Assembly (NCBI GenBank): GCA_028583415.1
Contig: CM053269.1
Coordinates: 42,707,016-42,771,015 of the forward strand
Source of the DNA: Protea cynaroides
Taxonomy: Eukaryota; Streptophyta; Magnoliopsida; Proteales; Proteaceae
Length of the DNA stretch: 64,000 bases
Direction: 5' to 3'
Positions within the stretch are counted from its first letter, which is position 1. Each line of letters begins with the position of its first letter. Positions 10,094-21,927 of this stretch are shown here, piece after piece. The translations under genes and the position numbers were made by a program. The notes beneath the pieces are model-generated. The model searched no databases, had not been told where the DNA came from, and was given only the letters and a program-made list of their open reading frames with translations.

Positions 10094-12379
10094 TGTCACA
10101 CCCCAATTCCGCACAGTTCAGAATGGTGTGATGAACCGTTAGCAAACCAACGGTTCAACCAGGATCTCGAGTAGGCTATCCCCGCGTTATCTAAACTTAC
10201 ACACATCCGTAATCATAATCAGAGTAAATACACAATAGCAAAAATCTTAATAATAAATGAACTGAGGGTCTATGTGATATACATATTAAATAGTAAATTA
10301 TTCTGTATCAACTGGGACATAAATAATTATCAAATACATGTCTTTATTAAATTCAAATAAAGAAACCTAAGAAAAATCTAATCGAATACACATGAGTTGT
10401 ACTCGCAAGAGGAGTCATTTGTATCCCCTTCAGCTTCTGCTTCCATCGCCGCCACGTTCCCATACGCTGGAGCATTCATGTAATCTTCAACTGTATAACC
10501 TGCATCATCAACTAAAAATATTCGACGTCAAGGGGGTGAGCACACATCACGGCTCAGTGAGTAGGCAAAACAATGCAACAATACATATGCATGCAATCAA
10601 TTCATATCTTTGGTCTGGTTTATAGTTTGCAATGCGCAATAGAAAGGTTGGGTGGTCAAAGGTTAACGTTTATTGATCCCGCCTCTATACACAGGGTGTG
10701 GAAGTCCGTCCGAAGATTAACGTTTATCGTCGTCCCCATCCACCCTAATCATGACATTATACAACAAAGGTTAACGTTTATTGCTATATAATACCATACC
10801 AACACGTAAGCCCCTGTTAGCGAGGGCTTGCAAACTAGGCTTGCAACTAACCAATCCTAATGCCAAACAGTGTATCCAAGACCTCACCCCAGCATCCCTC
10901 AGAATATCCATTGAGATAGATCTAAGGCCCCCCGGTAGAGTCAGAGACTACAAGGACCGAGACCACCTCCCCTGATACTCTACGACATAATAGTTCTGCT
11001 AAAGTAATGGCAATACGACGATGTCAATGCACAAGACTTGAGTTAGAGATAGAGCTAAAGTGCTGAGACCCGCCAAAGGTTAACGTTTATTGACGTTCTC
11101 ATCACACCTCCCCTGATACTCGCTCGCATCAAGTACACCACCACACACATACAATCACATGCCTATTCCTATCATCATCATCATCATCATCATGTTATAA
11201 ACAATAAAATAAATATGCATGAACAAGTAATAGAAATATTGGATGGCATGTTGTATGCACATTACAAATATATTCGCATAGAATCAAGCATGGCATTGGA
11301 CTCAAGAAAAGGAAAACAATTTGTTATTAACCAATTAGTTTAGAGTTCTATTTTCTCACCTTAGCTTGCTAATAGATACTTTTCTAAGCTTTAGAATCAC
11401 ATTTATAATGTTATTATATTGCTAGAAGACCTAACAAAGTCGATAGAATTTAATTAGAATTAATTCTGAATTTAAAAACCATTCTGTTAACTGAGGGTCG
11501 GAGGTAGGGTCGGAGTCATGATCGACCCTGGGTGCGACCCTCCCCAAACTCTGAACTTTCCGACCACTGAGGGTCGATAGTTAGGATCGCCTAGGGTCGG
11601 ATGGTCATCGACCCTCGGTGCGACCCTCGGTGCACTTTGGTCCAATTCCCTCTTTTAGTCCATTATTCGTGCTTGAGATCCTATGACTTGCTCCTACATT
11701 CCATGGTCTGAAACCATGAATCATCCATCTAAAATAGTTTTCATACATTCTTCTATGGTTTCCAGGAAAACCTAACCATGGTTGGTGGTTTGGGTTTTTC
11801 CGAGATCACATTCTCATCAATATCTAACCTAAGGTCTGTAGAAACTCATGGAATTAGTATCCATACCTGAGAATAATACTCCTTCTCTGCAACTCTTCTC
11901 TTTTGGCTAAATTCTCTTCTCTTTCTCTTCTTTCTCTTTTCCTTCTCTTTTCTTTCTCTCAATTCAATTAGGGTTGTGAAAGGAGTGAAAGAGGCTTAGG
12001 GACGTCCTTTAAATAGAGTAGGAACATCTTAAAATAAGTCCCTTTGAGATTAGGAAAGAATCCCAATCAAAAATTAGGAAATTTCTTAATTTCAGTTTCG
12101 GCAGAAACTGAGGGTCGATGGGAGGGTCGATGATCCCGTCGACCCTAGGATTCAAGATGTCCGACCCTCCTTTCAAATTTGAGGGTCTGACTTTCTGTTC
12201 TTGGAGGTCCGACCCTCCTTGGCTGGGTATGCGACCCTCCCCTAAAATTAAGTATTTTTGGGTCGATTTGATACCTGGGATCTCGATCTCCTTCACGCCC
12301 TTGGTCCATTTGACTCGACCATGATAGGTAAACCTGGTTCAAGGTGGTAAGACCGGGTTAGATTGACACGGGTCTTACA
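10094..12379 (-). repeat. Gypsy 1 5' LTR (2286 bp)
   Basis: It runs TG...CA, beginning in transcript sense with TGTAAGACCCGTGTC and ending AATTGGGGTGTGACA. It contains four copies of a GGTTAACGTTTATTG motif (10660-11090), iterated GAGGGTCGA motifs (11490-12240) and a candidate TATA-like TATTTAAA on the minus strand near 12012. It shares end sequences and the CTCGC...AGGGGCTTA motif with the LTR of Gypsy 2. Confidence 0.85.
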
Positions 12380-12384
12380 ATAGG

Positions 12385-12561
12385 ACCCTTACCACTGCAT
12401 TTATAAAAATCATTTTCCAGATCTATTCCACTCCAATAATGGAATAGATTGGTCTATAAATGGGAGGGGATAATCACGTAATCCTTGATTGGATTCCATC
12501 GGCTAAAATAGTCAGGTAGGATAATGTTGTCTATAATATTAAAATCAATAAAGATTTTACA
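12385..12561 (-). repeat. Copia 1 3' LTR, second part
   Basis: Continues the LTR after the nested Gypsy. It matches 19180-19347, including GGAATAGATTGGTCTATAAA and the terminal AAAGATTTTACA. Confidence 0.85.
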
Positions 12562-12576
12562 ATCTCCCACTTGGGT
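12562..12576 (-). other. Copia 1 polypurine tract
   Basis: On the minus strand AAGTGGGAGATT lies next to the LTR start TGTAAAATC. This is the usual Copia polypurine tract used to prime plus-strand DNA. Confidence 0.8.
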
Positions 12577-12769
12577 TACATTATTCTACAAGGCTATTAT
12601 CAACTGGTGTGGCCATGATACCTAATTATTAAAAATTGGATTACTCTCACCTTTCATCCTTTCAACAAGCAGACTAATGTTGAACAATAGTAGAAGATAC
12701 ACTTCAATCATGCGGCATATAATTTTCTATTATTATAGACAAAAGTCTCATTGATGACATCTGACCCTG

Positions 12770-13045
12770 GCTCACCGCCTTTGAATCTTGGCTTAATACC
12801 ACATTTTATGTTTTGGCTTAATACCACCTTTTTGAATCTTGATTTAATATCGTCTTTTGGGTCTTGGCTTAATACCATCTTTTTGTGTCCTAGCTTAATA
12901 CAATCTTTAATGTCCTGGCTTAATACTGTCCTTTGAATCTTAGCTTAATACCGTATTTTGAGTCTTGACTTAATACCGTCTTTTGAGTCTTGGTTTAATA
13001 CTGCATTTTGAATCCTGGCTTAATACTGCTTGGTGTAATTTTGTT
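12770..13045. repeat. Minisatellite, about 30-bp unit (GGCTTAATACC)
   Basis: About nine imperfect copies of a unit like GTCTTGGCTTAATACCGTC in the 3' untranslated part of Copia 1. Confidence 0.7.
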
Positions 13046-13081
13046 TAAATACTGCCTCATTGTTATGATATGTCAGATAGG

Positions 13082-13083
<2 letters not shown>

Positions 13084-13167
<84 letters not shown>
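13084..13167. repeat. (AT)n microsatellite, 84 bp
   Basis: An uninterrupted AT dinucleotide tract between the minisatellite and the RNase H remnant of Copia 1. Confidence 0.95.
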
Positions 13168-13169
<2 letters not shown>

Positions 13170-13279
13170 AGATTAGCAAGAGTGTACATGTTGAATCATG
13201 AAATACATGGTATAAAATAATTACACCCGTAAGGTACACAGACAAAAGAGTAAATACAATCAAATATCAATAAAATATA

Positions 13280-14010
13280 AAAGGTCTATACAAGCATATC
13301 AAAAGACTCGACGACATCCATACTAAAAACATGACCTTTTGAGACTCCCACTGGTAAAGCCTTTAACCAAGGATCCACTATCATATTGTCTGTCGAAATG
13401 TACTCCTCAGAAATGTGATTCTTGTTGACATTTTTCTTTACCACTAGATACTTGATCTTTATACGCTTAGAAGCACCTCATTTCTTGTTGTTCTTTAACA
13501 AGAATACAATTAACTTGTTGTCACAGTACATCAGCAACAGTTTGGAGATGGTATCCATAACATTTAATTTAGATTTAAAATCCATCAGTTAAATCACTTG
13601 TTTCATGGCCTTAAATGATACCACAAACTTTGATTATATAATAGAAGTTAGAATAGGTTGATTTTATTTTCCTCTATGAAATAACTCCTTTAGTCATCAC
13701 AAATATACCTTGATATGGACTTTCTATCATTAGTACATTCACCAAAATCCACATTAGAACACCAACCCCTGTAGGTTAGCAATACTTCCATACATATGAA
13801 TATATATTTCATCTTCTGCAAATAATCACAAAATTTTCTCTGCCTCTATCCAGTAAGCAATCCCTGCATCTGACTGAAACCGTCCCAGCATGCTCACTAT
13901 GAAGGCGATGTCGTCTATAAAACTATGCATATATTAGATTCCCTACCGCATATACATATTGTTTGACAAAGATCTCCTTTCAATATCATTCCTAGAGTAT
14001 TACATTTCTT
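13280..14010 (-). pseudogene. Copia 1 reverse transcriptase C-terminus and RNase H remnant
   Basis: The minus-strand translation gives GRFQSDAGIAYWIEAEKIL and MYGSIANL from the RT/RNase H junction (about 13710-13950). It then gives the RNase H tail DNKLIVFLLKNNKK, a stop, GASKRIKIKYLVVKKNV, EEYISTDNMIVDPWLKALP and a stop after SFDMLV (about 13290-13530). These correspond to the Copia landmarks of the DNKAA box, the IKYLVVR segment and the MIADPLTKGLP end. Frameshifts and stops separate each block, so no active enzyme could be made. It confirms the element is Copia and minus-stranded. Confidence 0.8.
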
Positions 14011-16880
14011 GAGCATACAATCAATGAAGGCTCTGTCATACAGTCCTAATAGTCTACGATTTCTATTTACGCCTGATTTCAATAACGAGAATTCATGTCT
14101 TTCATCCCAAAATTCTTAGATAGAAAATACTTGGCCTCTACATGTAACTATGCCACCACTGGCTAAAGTTACGACATCAACATAAAAAGACTAGAAAAGT
14201 AAACATACTCCCATTGGTCTAAGAAAATATGCATTGATCTTTGCATTCTCAACAACTTGGTCAAACTTCAGACATCACTGTTTGAAAACTTGCTTAAGAC
14301 CATAGGTCGAATTATTGGGCTTACAAACTATTCCATCTTTATCCTTTACCTTTAAACTTTTTGGTTGAACCATTCCGTTGAACCATTCCGTTGAGAAAAA
14401 TAGTTTTTACATCTATCTGATATAATTCTAAATCAGATAGTGCAAATAAGACCAATAAATATTAAGTCAACGCCTTCTTCATTGTGTGATTCCTTATTGC
14501 TACAAGTTTCACTTTGTAATGATCAATTCTTGCAAACCATTCTATCTTTATCCTTTACCTCAAACTTATTGGTTGAACCATTCCGTTGAGAAAAACAGTT
14601 TATACATCTATTTGATATAATTCCATTATTGGTTGAACCATTCCGTTGAGAAAAACAGTTTATACATCTATTTGATATAATTCCAAATCAAATAGTGCAA
14701 CTAAGACCAATAATATTAAGTCAATGCCTTCTTCATTGTGTGATTCCTCATTGCTACAAGTTTCACTTTGTAGCGATCAATTCTCCTACTGAAAATACAA
14801 AGCCTTGTATACCCAAGTTAAGACAACGAGTATATTGCTCTTCAACAAATGCATAAGATCCTAAACCTGACTGTTGCTCAGAGATAGCAACACATCTTTT
14901 ATGGACATCAATCACTCGAGGACAATATAACTATCGATAAAATCATCCACTATGAAGTATAGTATATGATAGGATGAAATGATAGATTTATGTGGTCTAA
15001 TAAATTTTCTCATTGCTTCCTCTGGGTCTAAAATTATTTCATCATTCTTCGATAATATTTTTGTTATCTCAACTGGTTGCTCTACAGTCGTTTCCATGGG
15101 GTCTCATCAAACTCTAAATTTCTTGGCTATGACAACCTACTAGCATCATCAATGAATCTAGCATGATTGATTTCTACTATTCTATTTATTGAGTTAAGAG
15201 AGTAAAATCAAAATCCTTTGGAGCTTATTGGACATTCTAGAAAATAACAACTCAATGTCCTAAAATCAACTACTATCTTATAAGGGTTATGAAACCAAGT
15301 TTCAGCTCTACAATGCCAAGCATGAATACTGCTTAAACTATGATTGACTTACTTAACACCTTATAGGTTGCAGTATTAATCGCTCATCACAAGATCAAAT
15401 ACTATCATACTCTTGATCATATCTATTTGTCACTTCTTTTGCTATTCAAGCATAATCCCTAAGTTATAAGTCTTAGATCTAGTAAATATTTAGTTAAAAG
15501 TGTCAGGGTATAGATTAGTGTGACATGGGCCACCTGAACACTAATCACATTTTTTAGATTTAATAATTTTAATCATTTGATGAAGATTTTCCGCTCTAAT
15601 ATTGAATATTTTCCACCAAGTTCAATAATCTCAAGTTGCGAATAATTTTCATTTTCCTTTTTCTTTAAAGAAACCTCTTACAAATTTTCCTTAGATACAT
15701 GTTTTAAATGCCTATACCAATGATGAGAGTTAAAGGTACATAGCCTACTTCTAAAAAATAGCTAAATTACCCAAAGTGAAGTAAATACCCTATAAGTTTG
15801 AATTATGACTAGTATTTAAGTCTTCAATTTTTGATACTTTTTCATTCAAAATTTTCATAGTCCTTATTCTTTTCCATTTAAGCCTGTCCAATTTTATAAT
15901 TTTTCTACACATGTCCCTTCCGAGTCACATTACAGAGAATTTCGTTTACTTAACATAAAGTCTCTGACATTTGCTTGAGGAACATTTTTCTTCCTTAGGG
16001 TCTTCGTCTCAATTTCACCCTTTTCTTTAGGTTGTTATAGGTTACTAGGATCTGACTTTTTAGTTCTAGTGAAAAAAACGAAAGTTAAACAAATCACCTT
16101 CAGAGGTTTTCTTATCTTTGAACTTATCAGTATTAGCTAATAGCTCCAACATGTGATGCCTCACACTCCATTACTATTAAAAGTGGTACAAATGAGCTTA
16201 GATAATAAAACATCCCTCTGTTCCTTTAGAAATCTCCAATATTTGTTGTTACTTCTCCTTGAATAACAATTTTAATGTTCCTTATTAAAACATTGCTTTA
16301 CATTATCTAGAGCACATTTTGGTTGAACAGTCCTAGACATGTTTTTAATTTCTCCTCTATTGTAATTAGTTCCAAAATGTGTTCTCTAATATTGCCACTT
16401 CATTAAATTTTGTTTCAATCAGAATATGACTTTTCAATCCTTTATCATTCACTTCAAATTTTGTTTAAACCTCATTTATGTATTCCTTGACAGTATCTTT
16501 CATCACAATACTGTCTGTTATAGTCATTGGGATAAAATTCCTCATAAGCTATAGGGTTTTTCGATTAGAAAATTCTCAATTTTCTAATTTCATAACCATA
16601 GCAGGAGAAAGCTACTCTCAAGGGTAAGGGCAACAGTTTTATCCTTTCTAAGAACTAGGTATAAGTCCATAATTCTTAGTTATTTTTTAATTGTCTTATA
16701 CCATTTTTCTATAATTCGATATAGACAAAATAAGAAGTGAAGCAAAAATAATGTCAGGGATTGAAATTCGGAGATAGCAATTACAAGATGAGTTCATTTA
16801 CAATGCTATACATATAGTGATAGATCCATGACTTATATATACAATTAAGCTATCAAAACATAATAAACAAATAATTATTT
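14011..16880 (-). pseudogene. Decayed pol/gag interior of Copia 1
   Basis: Only short scraps of Copia-like reading are visible, for example KKCNTLGNDIE near 14000 and an acidic linker at 14912-15097. A local duplication of the block TGGTTGAACCATTCCGTTGA occurs at 14366, 14571 and 14630. I see no intact integrase or gag frame and do not assign domain limits. Confidence 0.45.
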
Positions 16881-16884
16881 TCTT

Positions 16885-17400
16885 TTTCAAGAGTTAACCG
16901 AACTACATATTTATCCTTTGGGATAAGGATGCACTGGTCCTCTCAAATATCAGGGTAAAATCGTCAAATAATTATTATAATTTTTTTTTAAGAATCAATC
17001 GAACTACATATTTATCCTTCGAGACAAGGATGCACTGTCCTCTCAAAAATCTGGGCAAAACTACCAAATAATTATAATTTTTTTTAAAAGTCAATAGAAC
17101 TACATACTTATCCTTTGGGACAAGGATGCACTGGTCCTCTAAAAAATCTGGGCAAAACCACCAAATAATTATTATAATTTTTTTCCTAAAAATCAATCGA
17201 ATTACATACTTATCCTTTGGGACAAAGATGCACTAGTCTTTTCAAAAATCTAGGCAAAAACTATCAAATAATTATTATAATTTTTTTTAAGAATCAATCG
17301 AACTACATACTTATCCTTTGGGACAAGGATGCATTGATCCTCTCAAAAATCCTGACAAAATCGCCAAAGAATGATGGCGTCGACAGTCACACCACCTTTG
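16885..17400. repeat. Minisatellite, about 75-105-bp unit x5
   Basis: Five tandem copies built around ACATACTTATCCTTTGGGAC and a following AATAATTATTATAATTTTT segment. They lie in the 5' half of Copia 1. Confidence 0.8.
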
Positions 17401-18931
17401 GGTGAATGAAACTCCTAAGCTAAACATCTTTATTTTCCAAGTGCATGTAACATTTTAATCGTAACAATGTCACCTTTGGGTAGACAATATCGTTCTTTAC
17501 TACAACTACAAAATGAGAATTTTGACAATATCATTTATGGATGAGCACTGTATTTTTTTTTGTAGCTTGTAAATGCACGAACATTAGATTTGAGCATGTT
17601 ATGATGGAATCAAGTGTGTCACTTTAGTGATCCCACAAAAATCCTCACACAACATCTATAAACTCTAATTTTAACAAACTTGGACAATGTCACCTTTGGG
17701 TGAACATTGTCCATCTGAAGCATTTACAAACACAAACAATATTTGAATTTAAATACATCATAATGAAACAAGGTTGCCACTTTGGTGGTCACACCAAATT
17801 CTACCATGATATAAACAAATTCTAACCTGCAGCTTATGTTTGATATTAATTTAACCATGAATATTTTAAAAATATAATTTTACAAGTCCAAACATTCATA
17901 TAAACATACATTTTGGTTTAATAATTAATTTGGTACAATATATGTAGGAAGAAACAACAAAAAACTACAAATTAGGTTCCCATAGGGTATTTTTCAATGA
18001 TAACACGTTTTTCAATATATCAAAATGTACCAAACTATATATTAGATTGAAGAGCATTCAGAATGGAGTATACTACAAAAAATCATGGTCCAAACAGACC
18101 TTCCACGCACTCATACGCGCGGATTAATTCCCCAAGTCTAAAATCTACAACCAAACAGGCCTTTATATCTTGGTCGGTTTGGTTCTGACCGGATCGATTC
18201 GGTCTAGGTCGATTTTCCCAGGATCAGCTTGGTTCGGTCCAAACCGAACCGTTAATAACTCCAGACCGAACCACTAGTCTGTCTGGGGAATGAACTACCG
18301 AGCTGGTTCAAAGGTTCGACCACCGGTCCTACCCAGTTCGTCTAGTCTGGTCGATTGATCATATTTTTTGGACATCGAAGCGGGTCAACTGGTCGAGCCG
18401 ATCGGGTTCTCAGGTCAGTCAAAGGGTCAAGTTGACAGGGTTCTCGGGTTGGTCAACGGGCATGCTAGCCGAATCTTTGGGTCGGGTCTGGTCGGACGTG
18501 TTAGTCCACATGTGTGCCATATGGTTTGCCCCTTGGGTTAACTCAGTTAGTGTCAAACCCCAATCGGGTTAACCCGTTAGGGTTTCTGAGTTGACCCAAC
18601 GATGATTGGATCACACACCTTTTTTTTTTTTTTTAAACAATACCCGCGAGTGGATCTCACTCGCTTTTCTCGCCGACGCATGGTGGGGCGTCCAGTGGCT
18701 AGTGGCGGTGATTTTTTTTTATCTCCGTCACCGTCTCATTGAGATCTACAACATGGTTTAGTTTGTTTTAACTTTTGATGGTCGAAAAATAATCCGATTG
18801 TGTCAAATCTCTCCCTTTTAATCCAAAAATAAAATGGGAACCAAAATCGAATTTATTCTAAGCTTTAATATATTCAAACATCAAAATATCATTCTGATTC
18901 TTAACTAAATGATTTTAATTCTATATGAGAA
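17401..18931 (-). other. 5' untranslated/leader part of Copia 1
   Basis: No coding frame. Bases 17380-17770 repeat the motif GTCACCTTTGGGTGA several times, and 18170-18480 are rich in GGTTCGGTC and GGTCGA motifs. Both are consistent with leader sequence between LTR and gag. Confidence 0.4.
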
Positions 18932-18944
18932 GGCTCTGATACCA
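18932..18944 (-). other. Copia 1 primer binding site
   Basis: TGGTATCAGAGCC on the minus strand, one base inside the 5' LTR, a perfect tRNA-iMet complement. Confidence 0.9.
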
Positions 18945-18945
18945 C

Positions 18946-19347
18946 TGTAGGATTTTCTAATCCAATAAAATTATTCCATTAAATCCATCCCATACAGATA
19001 ATAAAACACATTGAGCAATAAACAAATGATAATAATAAAGGGACGTACCTTTACGTTGGAGATTGATTTTCGATCGAGTTCTTGAATTGATTCCCAACAA
19101 AGATCTTTTATAGCCTCCTCTCCTTTGGGTATGGGTCCCTTTGAGTTTTTACACAGAGAGATTATAGGGACTTTTGCCACTACATTTATAATAATGTATT
19201 TAGTAAATATATTCTACTCCCATAATGGAATAGATTGGTCTATAAATGGTAGGAGATAATCACGTAATCCTTGATTGGATCCCATTAGCTAAAATAGTCA
19301 GGTAGAATAATGTTATCCATAATATTAAAGTCAATAAAGATTTTACA
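18946..19347 (-). repeat. Copia 1 5' LTR (402 bp)
   Basis: Transcript-sense start TGTAAAATCTTTATT, end AAAATCCTACA. It pairs with the split LTR at 5584-5828 and 12385-12561. Confidence 0.9.
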
Positions 19348-20225
19348 CTAAGGGCATGTCCTGGAAGCTATTCATACGAAGAGGCTGTTTATCAATTCAA
19401 ACCTACGACTACCAAGATGCAATGGAACAATCTTCCATTGCACCGAAGCTGAATAATAATCACGCGAGACAATTCTTGAAGACAGGATGTAAGTTCATTC
19501 CTGACCATAAAAGACACGCCAAGGACAGAACAAGTTGGTACAATAACATAACCAACTCCACAAACCATACTAACAAACATGACACAAACAAGAACAATAG
19601 GAAAATGTCACAATGGAAGCTGAATGATAATCACATGAAGTAATTCAAAGAGCAAGACAGGATAAAGGTTCATTGGATTGTTAACGTCCAACAATCGTTG
19701 CTCTTCCCCAAGATCACACTCTACAACCATCTCTTGTTGCTCCTAATCATAAATCTGCTCCGATCGTACCAATTGTAGTTGTTGCAGTTGATGCTGCAAG
19801 ATCAAGATATCAGAAAGCCTATGCTTTTCTTGCTTTAGCCACTCATTTTCAGCTGTCAATTAACAACCGATTAGTAATTAGAAAAGATCTCCTTTATTTC
19901 CTACTATTTCAAATTTCCGCAGACTAACCGTTTTTGAGTTTTTCCTCACCATAGAGTTCGTCTATCCTCTTCCTTATGGCTTCATTTTCATTACACAACT
20001 CAATACGTTTGCAATAATAATAATAGGAGACCTAATTAGCCATAATGGAGACAACTGCCTAAAGAGGTTATAAACAGACAAATTAAACAAGGGAAAAAGA
20101 TGATTTCCCACTGGAAGTAATAGGGTGCTCAAGTCAATAGATTGCTTGGTTATACATACCCTTCAGAGGGGGAAATTTTTTCCAACTACCCACTAGTATA
20201 CCCATACCCACTAGTATACCCATAT

Positions 20226-20413
20226 TTTTAGAAATGAAGACAGAGTGCATAGAGAGTTCTGGAATACTAAAGCATTAAAGAGTTCTGGAATGTTTCTCAG
20301 TGACTTTCATTGAATGAAATTAAAAATATACAATTGTACTTTTATACTAAAGAAATGACAAAAAATCTAAATTAAATATTACAATATGAGAAACATGTGT
20401 CTCAATCTAAACA
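20226..20413 (-). repeat. Copia 2 3' LTR (188 bp)
   Basis: Transcript-sense start TGTTTAGATTGAG. The outer edge has lost the usual terminal CA (TTTTA at 20226 against TGCTA in the other LTR). Confidence 0.85.
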
Positions 20414-20419
20414 CCCCCC

Positions 20420-21494
20420 TCAAGTTGACGGAGGCTGAAAACGTAGTCCAAGCTTGCCCAGTAAAAAACTAAAAGATCCATTTCTTAAAGCCTTGGTTAA
20501 CAGATCCGGCCATTGGAGATGAGTTGAAATGATTTTCCGCTGTATCTTTTCAATAACAAAGTGGCAATCAATTTCGATGTACTTTATTCGTTCATGAAGT
20601 ACAAGATTAGATGCAATATGGACTGCAGCCTCGTTGTCAATAAACATCCATTGGGCAAGAAGATGATAAGCCTATATCAGTGAATAAGACCTTCAACCAG
20701 GTTAATTCACAAGCCAGGGTTGCCGAGGCATGATATTCCCCTCCAACAAAGGAGCTAGATACAATGTTCTACTTCTTGGTTCACCATGAGATTGGACTGG
20801 ATCCATATAATATAATGTATCCAATGGTGGATCGTCACGTCAATGGGCAGCTGGCCCGTTCGAATCACAGTATCCAGTAATGACAGGCTTGGAACATTTG
20901 GACATATAGATGCTGAGATCCATTGTGCTTTTGAGATATCGGACAACTCGTGGTAGTAGACATATGAGAGTCGAAGAAAATGCATGAACTGGCTTAAGAT
21001 GTGCACAACATAACTAATGTAGGGTCATGTAACCGTTAAGTATATAAGCCGGCCCACAAGACATCGATAAGAAGTTAGATCAGACAATAAGAGACCAGCA
21101 TCAAGACCATTGGGAAGTAATTTCAAGTGTTGCTTCATTGTATCAAACTCGGTATACATCCAAGGAGACCCGAATCGGTTATTATGTCCAAAGTATACTT
21201 CTGTTGAGTTAATACTAGGCCATCATAAGTTTGGACCACTTGGATGCCTAAAAAATATGATAGTCGCCTCAGATCTTTAATATGAAAATGGGTTTGTAAT
21301 TGGGCTTTGACAGAAGATATGTGGGCTTCATTAGTGCCAATAATTATGATATCAGCCACGTATACCAAAATTATGGTAAATATGGATCCAACAGCATATA
21401 AAAAGCGAAGTATCAGCCAAGGACTAAATGAAACCCAACTGCAATAGTGCAGCAAACTTTCAGAACCACTACCGAGAAGCCTGATTAAGCCCAT
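20420..21494 (-). pseudogene. Copia 2 RT C-terminal half and RNase H
   Basis: The translation includes YVADIIIIGTN, KAQLQTHFHIKDL, YFLGIQV and LTQQKYTLDI from the RT thumb side. After several frame breaks it gives the RNase H piece DNEAAVHIASN, HERIKYIEIDCHFV and DLLTKAL near the purine tract. The RT active-site box normally reads YVDD; here it is YVAD, so a catalytic aspartate is gone. This and the broken frames make the enzyme inactive. Confidence 0.85.
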
Positions 21495-21546
21495 ACAACG
21501 ATTTCCAGAGTCGACATGCCATGCCCAGTTCTAATGGTAAACTATT

Positions 21547-21912
21547 TTATAAGTATCCTAGTGGTGGTGACATATACACCTCTTCCTTGAGGTCACCGTG
21601 TAGAAAAGCATTTTTAACGTCGAATTGGGACAGATTCCAATTATTGGAAGTGGCCAATGCTATAAGGCAACTAACAGTTACCAATTTGGCGACTGGGGCG
21701 AAGGTCTCATGATAATCTAGGCCTTCAAATTGGGTGTAACCTTTGGCTACCAACTGGGCCTTATTTCTCTCTATAGAACCATTGGCCTTGTGATTGATTT
21801 TGTATACCCATTTGCATCCTATGGTTTGTTTACCAACAGGTAAAGGTTCAATTGTCCAAGTATGGTTATCAGTCAATGCTGACATTTCTTCATCCATGGC
21901 CTGTTGCCACAT
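21547..21912 (-). pseudogene. Copia 2 RT N-terminal domain
   Basis: An open block of 121 codons with MWQQAMDEEMSAL, HTWTIEPLPVGKQ, GCKWVYKI, AKGYTQFEGLDYHETFAPVA and QFDVKNAFLHGDLKEEVYM. These are the standard fingers/palm landmarks of Copia RT, including the DVKNAFLHG aspartate. It is separated from the C-terminal half by a frame break near 21500. Confidence 0.9.
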
Positions 21913-21927
21913 TGGGTTTTTATGGGC

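Larger units (their letters stand above)
5829..12379 (-). mobile_element. Gypsy LTR retrotransposon 1, Tekay/Del-like, nested, gapped
   Basis: A 5-bp target duplication ATAGG flanks it (5824-5828 and 12380-12384). It is on the minus strand: the 5' LTR is at 10094-12379 with a primer site just inside, gag lies at about 6600-7720, and the 3' LTR start is at 5829-6099. Pol is not seen and must be inside the N gap or absent. An extra gene runs on the plus strand between primer site and gag. Seven differences over the first 271 bases of the two LTRs (by eye, about 97 percent identity) indicate a fairly recent insertion. LTR and gag resemble Gypsy element 2 at 36.6-43.1 kb. Confidence 0.85.
5584..19347 (-). 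mobile_element. Copia LTR retrotransposon 1 (degenerate, carries a nested Gypsy)
   Basis: The element is bounded by a perfect 5-bp target duplication CTAAG (5579-5583 and 19348-19352). Its LTRs start TG and end CA and it lies on the minus strand: the 5' LTR is on the right, followed by an iMet-type primer site, and the purine tract and 3' LTR are on the left. Coding remnants of the Copia RT/RNase H read on the minus strand near 13.3-14.0 kb, but no long frame remains. A Gypsy element sits in the 3' LTR. The insertion lies in the 3' flank of bZIP copy B, and copies C (about 31345) and D (about 52520) show the uninterrupted site. Confidence 0.85.

Noticed and set aside
16885..17400. Regularly spaced repeats as a CRISPR array
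   Set aside because: The whole 75-105-bp unit is repeated, without unique spacers, inside a plant retrotransposon; it is a minisatellite.
18932..18944. tRNA-Met-like sequence
   Set aside because: It is only the primer-site complement of the tRNA 3' end at an LTR edge; no cloverleaf is present. The same holds at 10072 and 25129.
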